The position numbers were made by a program, and so were the translations under genes. The notes below the pieces were generated by a model. It worked only from the letters and a program-made list of their open reading frames with translations, was not told the DNA's origin and made no database searches. 64,000 bases of DNA, taken from positions 118,845,928-118,909,927 of the forward strand of contig NC_080572.1 of NCBI RefSeq assembly GCF_030247185.1, in the 5' to 3' direction. Below, in pieces: positions 1-11,600 of the stretch. The stretch is from Malaya genurostris. Taxonomy: Eukaryota; Arthropoda; Insecta; Diptera; Culicidae. The stretch's first letter is position 1. The number at the start of each line of letters is the position of its first letter.

Positions 1-39
1 CACATGAATTTATTTTACTTTATTTTTTTTTCATGACGA

Positions 40-1235
40 GAAACTCTATTGAGAAAAACCCCTTCTTAATCCACCTAGTGGTGTGATAATGCCTTTCTCT
101 TCTTTCATAACAGTTTCATGAAAATATATTTCTTTTATTAATTTTTAATACTATTTTTATTACTTTTATTATATTTTATTAATATTACTATATTACTATA
201 TTTTATTACTTTTATTGAATATGTTCGGATACTAATTTTGACACCAATTGATTCAGATTGATTCGAGTAGTTCACAAAAGCATGCTTCAGTGTTTATGTC
301 ACATAGTCAGCATCATTTTTCCAAACTAGTGCTTGACAATTGCGTTGCCTATTTGTATGAGAACAGTGATGCTAAACTAAAAAAAAAGCCTTCTTAGTCC
401 ACTTAGTGGAATTTTCATATATCTTGAAAAATCGCCAGGGAGTACATGAAATTTTCGAAATCGAAAAAAAAATTTTTATGCCAAAAGGCATAGAATTGCA
501 TGAAACGTCGAGATTTAGTGTCATCTCGAAAAAATTTATTTTTGAAAAATCGACTTTTTGGGACTTCAAAATTTTTCTAAGTCCCAGAAAGTTGATTTTA
601 AAAAAAAAAATTTTTTTGAGATGACACTAAATTCCGATGTTTTATGTAGTTTTAAGAGTTTTGGCATCAAAAAAATATTTCTATTTTGAAAATTTCATGT
701 ACTCCCCCCTATGGTGCTTTTTCAAGATCGAAAATTGTCAAACCTTTACCACCGGGCAGCACCCCTTACGCATGTCCGATTTAGGTCAAATTTTGCATGA
801 AGGCTTTTTTCGAGGTGCTTAAACTTTTGAGCACTTGAGCTTAACGAAAATAGAGGTGATCCCAAAATTTAGGCACCCTTATATATATAAGAGCGGTAAA
901 AATCAACGTGTTTTGTCGGTTACTTCACATATACCATCATATGTCTGGAACCAAAAGTCACAACCATTTGATTTTCGAACTTGATCAATGGCCCGACAGT
1001 AGCTTTCAAACGAGCCCAAGTTTGTTAAAATCGGATCAGCCATCTCCGAGAAAATTGAGCGCGTTCAAATATCTTCAAAAAGTGTACACACATACACATA
1101 CATACATACACACACAGAGACATTTTCCGATCTCGACGAACTGAGTCGATTGGTATATAACACTATGGGTCTACGAGGCTCCGTTCGAAAGTCGGTTTTT
1201 TCAGTAATTTTAATACCTTTCTATAGAGAAAGGCA
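40..1235 (+). repeat. Interspersed repeat RepA, plus-strand copy
   Basis: It starts near CTTCTTAATCCACCTAGTGG and ends near CTTTCTATAGAGAAAGGC. The whole unit recurs in inverted orientation at 54300-55625, with a shorter 3' piece at 36872-37020. It contains a CACA/TACA microsatellite at about 1085-1115 and no conserved coding frame. The class is unknown; it looks non-autonomous. Confidence 0.8.
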
Positions 1236-1257
1236 AAAAGGTATTGGTGTTTTTGTA

Positions 1258-1300
1258 ATCATTATTATTATTGTTAGTATTATTATTATTACAATTATTA
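1258..1300 (+). repeat. ATT trinucleotide microsatellite
   Basis: An imperfect (ATT)n tract directly follows the RepA end. Confidence 0.75.
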
Positions 1301-1694
1301 ATACTAAGGAAACAAAAACACCACTGCATACAACTAACTTTTACATTTAAGGAAACAAAATAACATGTTAGCAAAAGTACGGAGTGGAAAGAAAGTAGAA
1401 TGACAACAAAAGACATTTACGAAATACAGTTGAATAGAACCACCTGAATTAAGGTAAAACAGAACAGAGTCGTAAAGTCGGTTTTCACAGCGATTACATA
1501 GCCTTTCTATATGAGAAAGACCACCTCCACCTTGTGGTGTAATGATAGCTTTTTCATATTACTCATATGCTCACATACTCTCAAGAGCTTTTTTTGCCTG
1601 GAATACAATACGTACCACAATTCTCCGCACAACTATGAATATTTGCTAAAAAAAAACACAAAATTACGAGACGGATATAGCATGATGGCAGACC

Positions 1695-1889
1695 CTGTTA
1701 GCTCAGAGCGAAATCAATCTTTAGTTCAACAACGCCATCGCACATCGAATTTGACATTTCTCTCCCCTACTTCTATGTACGAGATTCGATGCAGACTCGC
1801 CTGAGGGCGCCATGCTCGCAAAAAAGGATGTTGCCAATGATTTGTTCGGGAAATGTGAGAGCTGGATATCTTGTTAATATGATGTCTTT
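1695..1889 (+). repeat. Interspersed repeat RepC copy
   Basis: It shares long blocks (for example TCTCCCCTACTTCTATGTAC and GCTGGATATCTTGTTAATAT) with 58245-58510 in the same orientation. A family-1 SINE abuts its 3' end. Confidence 0.7.
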
Positions 1890-2028
1890 GGTGATGGGTA
1901 AGTCGATATCTTTCCCGCAACCCGCCTGGGTACGATTCCCAACCCCGCACATAGGGTCAGAAAGTTTTTCTGGCCCGAAGAGTCAAATGCCCTTAAGGTA
2001 AAAACCTCTATAATTGAAACAAAATTCC
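1890..2028 (+). mobile_element. tRNA-derived SINE, family 1
   Basis: It has a B-box region (TACGATTCCCAACCCCGC), then ACATAGGGTCAG and the tail ACCTCTATAATTGAAAC. It matches copies at 20481, 48895, 51715 and 52617. It may belong to the Feilai group of Aedes SINEs, which I cannot confirm without a search. Confidence 0.7.
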
Positions 2029-3015
2029 CTTGAAAACGTTCTTAATCCACCTAGCAGTGAGATGATACTTTTTTCATCAATCATAAGTGTTTTCGTGTGA
2101 TTTCTTTTTTGTTCATCTCGATTCTGAATTTCGTTCGAATCGGAGCATCACTCGATCGAATTACAAATGCAAACTTTCACATTCGATCGAAGCAATTCGA
2201 TTCGATCGAAATACAGAATAGGGGTGGTGTTTAGTTTTCATGAAATTATTTTTATGACCGTCGTTTAAAATAAATTGTAATTAAAATTTTGGAACTGCAA
2301 TCGAAGATAGAAATTGTATGAAACTTTAAAATTATTCCTTTCAATCTATACGTGTGACAATCGATTAAGCAGTTCATGAGATGTAGAAGTGAGTTCCTCT
2401 TTATAGTTTTTGTCATAATTTATGGTACTTCCAGAAACGGTATTCAGAGACCAGCATAACCCAAAAGTTCATATGTCCATGAATTAGTATGACGAATGAA
2501 CTGAAATTGTTTTGAGCCCAGCTTTGAAGATTTTTTGGTATCGTCATCTTCTATGACGGTTTGAATTTTGAAAACTCATCACCCTGTAATTTCAACCTTT
2601 TTCGGAAACGGATCAAATTCACTAATTTTGTATGGGACCATAAGTTTATTTTAAGTGAATTTTTGTTAGATTCGTTTTCGGCCTTCTTTTAGCTTCTCCA
2701 TTCCCGATACTTTCGGAAACGAAATTCAAAATCGGTGTAGCCGAAGTCATTTACATTCGCCTAATGGATTGTTTACCATTTCAATAGATTCGAAATTTTT
2801 GAAAATCAGTGTAGCCATCTTAGAACAATCGTAGTGCGTTCTACATAAAATATAAAAAAAAAAACAAGCAGTTTCACACATAAATTTGCTTATCTCGACA
2901 AACTTCATCGAATGGTATAAGGGTGTAAGATGTTCTTCCAGCAATTAGTGCTGCAAGCATATAAATATAAATATGAAATTGTTTTGAATTTGAAAATACT
3001 GCCATTTTTCTAATA

Positions 3016-4289
3016 AAGACTGTCCCAGAAAGTATGGACGAACTTTGATTTCGCTGTAAATAATTAACAAGTGTTAGATATTCAAATTTTATTCGATATA
3101 CTGATAATTTTAGACCACAACAACAGAATATTATTCTCAACATTTGCTACTTAGCCATTGTAGCTGGCGCACCTTCTTGCAAACGTTCCTCGTTAAATTC
3201 CGTACAGACTTCTTGGCGACAAGTTTTGACACTTTTTTCTAATTTTTTTTCGAACTGTTGAATGGTCTCGGCTGCCGAGACATGTTTCCCAAGATGTGCC
3301 TTCGTTAATGCCCAAAATCCCTCAATTGGTCGAAGTTGTGGGCAATTTGGTGGATTCATGTCTTCTGGGACGAAAGTGACATTTTTGGTAGTGATTTCGA
3401 GTAGTGGCAAGCAGCAAGATCTGGCCAGAAGACAACAGGATCCTTGTGGCTTCGAATCATGAGTAGAAGTCGTTTTTGTAAACATTCCTTGATGTATATT
3501 TCGCTGTTCATTGAAGCAGTGCTGATGGATGGAGGGTTTCGAAATCTTACCGCAGCTACAAATTGCTTGCCAGACCATAGCTTTCTTATCAAATTTTTCG
3601 ACTTCGATCGATGTCTCGGACTGGTTTAACACTTGCCCTTCTCGCACCGTATAATATTGTGGTTCCGGCAAGGATTTGTAATCGAGTTTCACGTAGGTTT
3701 CGTCGTCCATGATTATGCAGTTCAAATTTCCAGCAAGAATCGTATTGTACAACTTTCGAACCCTCGGCCTGATCGATGCTTCTTGTTTCGGACTACGTTT
3801 TGGTTGTTTCTGCTTCTTATAGGTTCGAAGATTCAAACGTTCTTTAGCACGAAGAACATTTGACTTCGAAGTGCCCACTTTTTTGGCCACATCCCGAACT
3901 GAAACCTCCTTATTTTGCTCGAACGCCTTCAGTATACGTTCATCCAACTGAGGGTTAGCAGGACCTTTTTTCGACCCGTTTTCGGTTTATCCTCAAAGGT
4001 GTTATCTTAACCAAACTCCTTGATTGCATTTCGCACGGCTTTTTCACTTACTCTTTCCAATTTTGCTATCTTTCTCAGTGACAGTCCGCGTTCTGTACAC
4101 AATTTTTCGACGTTGTTCTGCTGAAAGTCCACGCATTTCGAAACAAACTAATGAAAACGAATAAACAACTGCACAAGTGGTTAGAGAAGAGTGTAAACAA
4201 CAGGACGCAGCCATAAAAATTGACAAATTTCGAACCATTGCGAAATGGCAGCGGTTTTTGGTTGCGTCCATACTTTCTGGGACAGTCTT
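3016..4289 (-). mobile_element. DD37E mariner element, copy A
   Basis: It is flanked by TA (3014-3015, 4290-4291), with matching inverted ends AAGACTGTCCCAGAAAGTAT of at least 25 bp. The length is 1274 bp. The transposase gene lies on the minus strand. A near-identical element lies at 38886-40166. Confidence 0.92.
3155..4130 (-). pseudogene. DD37E mariner transposase, broken
   Basis: Frames include RGLSAEQRRKIVY (HTH start), VSVRDVAKKVGTSKSNVLRA (second HTH), IIMDDETYVKLDY with the first catalytic Asp, FWPDLAACHYSKS with the second, and CPQLRPIEGFW with the third acidic residue, a Glu. In the sister copy at 38886, 37 residues separate the second Asp and this Glu, the DD37E signature known from mosquitoes. 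Several frameshifts separate these blocks (in the N-terminal HTH and in the catalytic core), so no full protein is possible. Confidence 0.88.
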
Positions 4290-4867
4290 TATTTACGTCA
4301 TGTTCGAACGATTATGTTGCCAAAAACGAACCGTGCTAAAATCGAAACGTCCATGTAAAAGGGTGCTGTGTCTTTTAGGTGCTAAAAATCAATTGCATAA
4401 AACAGTATTGAAAATCGTGTTTCACTTGCTCCCAAACATCGCTTTATCATACTCTAAATACGAGAAAAAACTCGCTATCACAAAAAAATCTTTAAAAATT
4501 GATGGATTCTAACAATCTATGGCTTGTTGGATAGGTATTATCATGCGAAATCTAAGTCTAAAAACATATTACGTTTTCAAGGCCAAGTGGTGGCAGATAT
4601 TCTCTCTCATTCTTGTTTACGACCGTATGCGATACGTTCGAAAAAATATCAAATTCGTATTCCCGTTTACGTTCGAATCAATCACACTTTTAAACATCAT
4701 ACATGCATAGAAACAACGCCCACCCAACTTTAACTATTAGTTCTGGTACAGAAGTTGAGTTGTAATTAAAAATGCTTGATATCATTTGTTACTTGATTTG
4801 TTTTTTTCGCTGAATTTGTATCATCATGCTTGCTTACGTCCGTATCGACTACACTTTGGTGTATTTT

Positions 4868-5310
4868 TACGCGTTTTATTTTAATAAGGTTTCTTTTACG
4901 CGGATTTCCGAATTTACGCGGAGTTTCGAAGTTAAGCGGTTTTGTTATGAGCGGATTTCCCAAGTTACGCGGATTTTCGAAATTAGGCGGTTTTTTGTGC
5001 GGATTTTCCAAGTAACGCGGTTTCCATATTTTGTCTTAGAAATGCATGAAGCGTCGTAATCTGGTGGTAATCTGGTGTAATAAGACATTTGGCATATTTT
5101 TTTCCATTTTGCGATTTTTTACTACGCGGATTTCCGAAGTTACGCGGTCCCGAAGTCGATTAAAGAAAATATTCGAGATTTCACTAGATCTGGACGTTTC
5201 ATGCATTTCTAAGACATTGGGCATCAAAAAAATTTCTTTAGTTTTGCGTTTTTTTACGCGGATTTCCGGAGTTACGCGGTTTTTGTTTACGCGGTACGTA
5301 TCTCCCGCGT
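4868..5310 (+). repeat. Degenerate TTACGCGG-type repeat array
   Basis: Many imperfect units of TTACGCGGATTTCCGAA and GTTACGCGGTTT alternate over about 440 bp, in two blocks split by a short non-repeat stretch. Long frames inside it (FTRISEFTR-like) are a result of repetition, not evidence of a gene. Confidence 0.75.
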
Positions 5311-5327
5311 AAAAAGAAGGGGTTAGT

Positions 5328-5562
5328 CAAATTTCGTCTTTGACTCATCAGTGCATAGCAGTTCAAATGTAAATTTGGCTAACCCCAGAATGACCAAACC
5401 TGCATCGGTCAGAAGAAGTCGAAAACACGTTTTCGTTCGACACGTCAGTATAGACATTGCATTCCGTCTACTTAGCGGTATAAATTGAACTGCCGAGTTT
5501 TGCATTAAGCAGTTCAATTTGAACTACTATGCACTGATGAGTCAAGGACGAAACGTAAACAT
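5328..5562 (+). mobile_element. Foldback/MITE-like element with inverted arms
   Basis: Arms of about 35-40 bp (GACTCATCAGTGCATAGCAG near 5340 and its inverse near 5540) flank about 150 bp. A diverged relative with the same CATCAGTGCAT motif lies near 25738-25885. No coding capacity is seen. Confidence 0.6.
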
Positions 5563-6151
5563 TTACAAAAATTGTAAATCTGTTGTAAGATTTAATGAAG
5601 AAGCTAACTGGAAAGAGATTTACATCGAATAGAGAGGTCGTCGTTGAGATTGAAACGTTGTTTGAGGCTAAGAAGAAATCGTGGTATAACGATGATGTAG
5701 AAATGTTGTACAATTGTGTTGTTTTTCAAGGTGAAAACATTAATTAATAAAATCAAAATTTGAGAAAAAATTCGTTGTTTGCTTTGTCAAATCGGAAACT
5801 TTTTGACCGATGTGTTAATTGAAGATTACTGCCGATCACCGATTACTGTAAGTTACCAGCGATTTACATGGATACTTTTCGTCTTGACTGAACATTACTG
5901 AAGAAGAAATTGCTTTCCCTAAGCTAATCTTCCGCCCTTCCGTTTCGAGAGAGTATTTTCGCATTGCGACATTCAATTCAGGAAAATTCAATGATACATC
6001 TTAGTAATCCTCGGCATAGTGCACATTATTGTTATCGACTGTAAATGTAACTGCCTCGCATCCATAGGAGATTTAAAGATGATTGATAACGGTCATAGCA
6101 TCGTCAATGCAACAGAACGATTATCAAAGTAAACATCAGAAGGCACATACT

Positions 6152-6983
6152 TACCTTACCTAACAGCTATAGGCCTGGGGTGTCCTTTGCTGTATCAAGC
6201 ATACGTCATGACTCGGTCCATGGCTGCTCGTCGCCAGCCACTCAAGGCATGGATGCTTCTGAGATCACCCTCTAATTGATCGATCCACCTTGCTCGCTGC
6301 GCTCCTCTTCTTCTTGTACCAGTAGGATTAGATTCAAGAACCATTTTCACTGGGCTGTCGTCCGACATCCTTATGACATGCCCAGCCCATCGTAGACGTC
6401 CGATTTTAGCTGTCCATCCGGTTCTCCTAGCAGCTGTTGCAATTCGTGATTCATACGCCGTCTCCACGTTCCATCTTCCATCTGTACTCCGCCATAGATG
6501 GTCATCAGTACCTTTCTTTCGAAAACACTGAGGGCGCGTTAGTCCTCTTCCAGCATAGTCCAGGTCTCGTGGCCGTAGAGAACAACCGGTCAAATGAGCG
6601 TTTTGTAGATGGTCAATTTCGTGCGGTGGCGTACTTTTCTCGATCGGAGGGTCCAAAGTACGCACGATTCCCTGCCAAAATCACCAGTGAGCCCAAATAC
6701 ACGAGCTCGTTAACCACCTCGATATCGTCACCGTCTATCAATATTCGTGGTGGGAGGCGTAGTGTTTCTTCTCTAGAGCCTCTTCTTCTCATGTATTTTG
6801 TTTTCGACGCATTTATGGCCAGTCCGATACGCCTAGCTTCAGCTTTCAGTCCGATGTAGGTTTCCATCATCTTCTCAAGGTTACGTGTCACAATATCAAT
6901 ATCGTCAGTGAAGCCAAAAAGCTCGGAAGATCGTGCCACTCGTGTCGATCCTCGCTCTTCGAATCACACCACCATCAGATCAC
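6152..6983 (-). mobile_element. RTE-like non-LTR retrotransposon, 5'-truncated
   Basis: A 14-bp target duplication CAGAAGGCACATAC flanks it exactly (6138-6151, 6984-6997). The 3' end on the minus strand is a short tandem tail of TAGGTAAGGTAAG type, as in RTE-clade elements. It holds only the C-terminal part of a reverse transcriptase. Confidence 0.82.
6195..6939 (-). pseudogene. Reverse transcriptase C-terminal fragment
   Basis: Two frames continue one protein. 6939-6613 has FTDDIDIV (the catalytic FADD motif with Ala to Thr) and LAINASKTKYM with ELVYLGS. 6665-6195 has KIGRLRWAGHVIRMSDD and RRRGAQRARWIDQLEGD. These are typical of the RT thumb and downstream part of RTE-like LINEs. A frameshift near 6640 and the 5' truncation make it a relic. 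Confidence 0.85.
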
Positions 6984-8319
6984 CAGAAGGCACATACAGA
7001 CAGCAAAGAAAACATTTCGGCATAAAGAAAAATCTACGTGTTTCTCTATTATGGGTACATTTCCAGATCACTCTTCATCTCAATTCTTTTTACCATTACA
7101 ATTATTACTTATAAGTTAGATCGTGTGGATAGTTACTCTTTCACTACTTATCATTTAAATTCACTTTTTGGAACGATTCAATAATGCTGAAAAAAACAAA
7201 ACCTGATGAAATGAGCGGAAGTTATCAGTTAGTTAACCCATTGGCTTCTCATTCTTAAAAATAGTTCCTATTTCGCCTTCACACTACAGACTACACAAAA
7301 CACGAGCAAAACACATTCCAAAGTCATGTCACCTGAACTCTTTTTTCGGTTTACTGAATAATAATATGTCATAACAAGAGTAATTCATTTTATTGTTATC
7401 TACTATCATTAATCTTTGTCTGCCATTAATATTTATTTAGCACATTTTTTAAACCCTCGAAGATCCATCAGAAAGTTCCAACCAGTATAAAAATATTTCT
7501 AACTGCTCACAGTTTTTGTAAACAAAACTGAAAAGGATTTTCTGAATCCACAAGTTTATTCTAACATGATACATCAATGTGGAACAAAATGCTCAACCAA
7601 ACAATAATTTCTATGCCAGCGAAGTTCGTCAATGTTTATTTCAAAATAACCTACAACAAATTGCTTTTTCTACACGACTGTTTCCAATTGAACATGGATG
7701 TGCATTTTCACCTGCAAGCAGAAGATTATTGTGATTCTGATATTTAACAAAGCTACGTTGTGTTCTTCTATGTAGTAGTCATTTGATTTCTTCCACCGGT
7801 ATAATGTTGATGTTGTTGGAGCTCTTGTTTGTATTGCTGGGTTTTCTTCTATTTCATCCCCATTGTCTCTTTCATTCATTTTTCTATCTCTCATGCTGTA
7901 AAAGTCTTAGTTGCATCCACGACTATACACTAGTAATAGATATATGTTACAAGAAATCTTCTATACAAAGAAAACAGCTTATGAATTTACAGTAAAACGC
8001 AATTAAATAAACCTATCAAAATAAAATCAACATAAATACAAAATTACTAGTCTTTTGTTTGTAGGACTTTACACATGCATTACTACTATATACTATATAA
8101 AAAGTTATAATCGATTTTCACAGACAAAACGAAACCGATCCCAAACTGAGTCCGGTTCACGTGTTATATTTATCCCTATTTTTCAGTTTATCTTGTTGAT
8201 TCAGATATTCTCTGACCATTTCAACTAAATGAGCAGAATAGTTGCACAAGCGTTTATTCTTTATCCTCTTATTGAATTTTGTTTTTCTCTACACGAAACA
8301 GAACCGACCGTTTGCTACT
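6984..8319 (-). other. Probable SorLA 3' UTR and downstream spacer
   Basis: No convincing coding region is visible. On the minus strand, candidate AATAAA signals lie at 8258-8253 (about 62 bp after the stop) and near 7560-7555, so the transcript end is uncertain. The sequence is AT-rich. Confidence 0.4.
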
Positions 8320-8634
8320 TTACGCAATGACCAGTGGTTCGTCATCGGAGAAACTCCGCGGCACCTCCTGATGCTCATGCTCATCATCGTCGAGACTGTC
8401 GCCAATACGGGTGGCACCCGTTCGTGTGTCGTAATGTGAGTTGGCGAAACGACTGAATGAATTCTGCAGTCGTCGATGCCTCTGCACTACGTACACTACA
8501 GTCAGTGCGAGTACCATGGCAATTATGGTCGGTATAATCCACAGCCATGCATACGAAAAGGAAGACTCCTGCACTAAGCCTTCGAAGTTGTGCTTCGAAA
8601 ACGACTCTGTTTCGACAATGTCGGAGAAGAAGCC
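8320..8634 (-). CDS. SORL1: SorLA exon m: membrane span and sorting tail
   Basis: The last exon has 104 codons plus TAA. A hydrophobic helix (WLWIIPTIIAMVLALTVVYV) is followed by basic residues, then a 54-residue cytosolic tail. The tail has FANSHY, the known retromer (VPS26) motif of SorLA, an acidic cluster (LDDDEHEHQE), and the C-terminal FSDDEPLVIA. The last matches the GGA/acidic-cluster signal that ends vertebrate SorLA. These motifs make the orthology call firm and indicate conserved Golgi-endosome traffic. Confidence 0.97.
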   Translation of the reverse strand, partial: GFFSDIVETESFSKHNFEGLVQESSFSYAWLWIIPTIIAMVLALTVVYVVQRHRRLQNSFSRFANSHYDTRTGATRIGDSLDDDEHEHQEVPRSFSDDEPLVIA

Positions 8635-11600
8635 CTGTGAAAAAATATTGAACAAAATTAGCAATATTTGCACTGGTAGAACAACAGTTTCTTACGTCAG
8701 CTGTTTTCAGCCTCACTCCAATGGTGAACAAGCTATCGATTGTCAAACTGGACAACCGATCTGGATTGATCAGTATTGGGGGCTCTTTGGCTTCAATTAT
8801 AAGCAGAGGGGGTATTGTGGTATTGACACCTCTACCTTCATATACCACCGCTTGGTAGATGAATCTAAAAAATTGGAATTGATTCGATATCATAATTTTG
8901 GATGAACTTTGATTACGAAAAACAATTAAATACTAACTTGATTTCTTTGAAATCAATAACTGGCTTCCAGTACACCACGTAAGTGCCATTGGCTTCCGGC
9001 CACACCTGCAACCGTACCGGGGCTGGTAATGGTGCCGAGTATGCTACCGTAGTTACCACCTGTGCGTTTGGAATGTCGGTCGATACAGCTATTTCGTAAG
9101 CTGCACCACGGGGTATACTACGAAACACGTGAACGAGTGTTTTGTTGGTCGACGATTTAACGTTCACCAGAGAAGTTTTATTCTTCGTCAATTCTCGAAC
9201 GGAGATCTGAAAACGAATGGAAATTTAATTGCACACCAACGGATTAAACCGGCTTTGGATGGGGAATCATTTCACTAATTATATAACATCCAACCATAAC
9301 CTTATAATACTTACAATATAATTAGGATAGGAAGACGACTCCAGCGAACAGCTATGCTTCCACTGGATAATCATTTCTGAGTAAATCTGACTAGTTTCAC
9401 TAATATCAACGGTTAGTTCCTTTGGTGGCAATGTGTTGTTGTAAGGTGTATCGAGTTTCAATGGATTGCGACCAAGTGGTCCCGGTCCGATTGGACCTAC
9501 AATTCCAACACTGACGAGGTACGACTCGCATGGTCGTAGTTTCATCAATTTGTAACTAGTAGCAGTAGTGTTTATTTTGGAGGCTAGAAAAATATGATCT
9601 GTTAAACAATATTTCTTCCATTTTAATCTTCCACTATGCCAACTTACCATCAAACAATTGATCCATGTTGGTACCATAGTAAATTCCGTAAGTGAGCTTT
9701 CCGAAACTACCCTCCGGTGCATCCCATTCAATCAACGAATAATCATGCGCTTGTTCCTTCAGGCGAAGATTGACAGCTGGAAGTGGATCTCCTCCAAATG
9801 AAACAATGGTAGTTTCGTGACGACCAACATATTGCTTCACATAGGCAGCGACTTTGATAACATACTGCGTACCGGGTACCATATTATCCAACGTCACCGT
9901 TGAATTCTTTACCCAAATAGTGTTCAGCAGTGGATACGACTGAGGTAGAATCGGTTGAATCATATAGCCATCCGCGTTGCTGACCGGTTTCCATTCGAGT
10001 GTGACCGACTTCTTAGTTATATTCACCACGTCAATTTTACTAATTTTCTCAATATTTGAAGTGCCATCGAATTTAAGCTGCACCATGTTGGAAGAAATCG
10101 ACTCGTGTTTTCCGTTTCGAGCTTTCACCCAAAATTCGTACACTATGTCTGGTTTGAATTCGGTTTCGATTATGACACTAGTTTCCGAAGCACCTACTTT
10201 CACATTCTGGGCCGGTCCAACGTTCTTCGATTGGGATCTATAATTTATGGTATAGCCTTGCAGTTGACCATTCACTTCTTTCGGGACTTGCCAACTGACT
10301 TGAATACGAGAACCGTTAATCTGAACAACTGAAACATTGAGTGGTACACTTGGAACTGAAAAAAAAACAGAAAGTTATTAAACACATACAATGGCTAACT
10401 AATGAGAACATAATCGAACATACTTCCTTCGCTTGTTGCAATCTCATAGTAAATGTATGGCGGAGTTATCTTTGTTTGATTTTTCACCCTTACATATGTG
10501 GTTACGTTGTACAGAGTATACGGCTTCAGATTCGTAAATCGATAGTCCGTTTGATCAATCCAGTTGCTGACGTTCTTCCATTCTCCGTTATAATAAATCG
10601 AGGGAAGAAATTCGAATCTGACATCTTGGGGCAAAGGAATCCACCAAAAAATAAGGAAACTGGTCGAATTTAGCGAACGCTCGTCAACACCTATTTGTGT
10701 AACCTGTTGAGGAATAGTATGTCAATATTGAAGCATTTATTATTTAAAAAATGCAAACGAACCTGATAGTGTTTGGTTTTCATTTTTTCGCAATGTTCCT
10801 CATCGGTTCCATCGTAACAATCGGATTTTCCATCACATTGTACCATCAGAGCGAAGCACGTATTGTCGCACGCAAATACGCCTGGATTGTTGGTGCAGTT
10901 GTTGCTGATTGTTGATGATCTAAAAAATTATGTTAATTAGAATAAGGAATTGTTCTAGTCTACTTTAATGTCAACTGCCGTACTATGTATATTTTACCAT
11001 ATTGCTAAACTATACAAGAGAGCACATTGACCATAAACCATGTGTTGAAAATTTTGAAACATTATATTGAGTCTTGAGTATTGACGAGCTACGGATGAGA
11101 GGAATCGGGTGGGACAGTTGTTCAAATGTTAGTTTTCAAAAAAAGGTAAGGCATCAGCTAAGGTTGCGTGCAGAATCACGCACAAATTCAGTACTACTTC
11201 ATCTGTTGCATTCTGGAGCGTGTTGGTAGAACATCCCCACGGTAAGGAGAAGGACGAAGATTCGAGTCCTTCCTCTGGGCGCTACTTTTTCGCCCAAAGA
11301 TCTAGTTTTCATACATTTTCATATTTTCTCTCCATTTGTTACTCTTTAGCAGTGATAAGTATAGAATTTTTTTAAGTATTCCAAAATACTATGAAATATT
11401 ACTGCATTCGAACTTAATGAGAAATTACGCTACTTAACGTGTAGTGCTTTAATTTTACTGACATGGTAAAATTTAAAACGTTATAACTTTTTGTCAATTC
11501 AGTAAAAGTTTTGTCAATTTTCAGTTAATTAAAATATATTAATGAAGCATTTCAGTAAACATTTCAGTAAACATTACTGGTAAGAATCATATCCGTTAAA

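Larger units (their letters stand above)
2035..4760 (+). repeat. Interspersed repeat RepB, copy 1, split by a mariner
   Basis: The segments 2035-3015 and 4290-4760 align with 37505-38885 and 40167-40590. Shared blocks include TGTGACAATCGATTAA, TTATGGTACTTCCAGA and CAATCTATGGCTTGTTGGAT. The head resembles RepA. The interruption is the mariner at 3016-4289. Confidence 0.75.

Noticed and set aside
4766..5312. Several overlapping frames with FTRIS/NPRNFGNP-like repeats
   Set aside because: They are translations of the ACGCGG repeat array on both strands.
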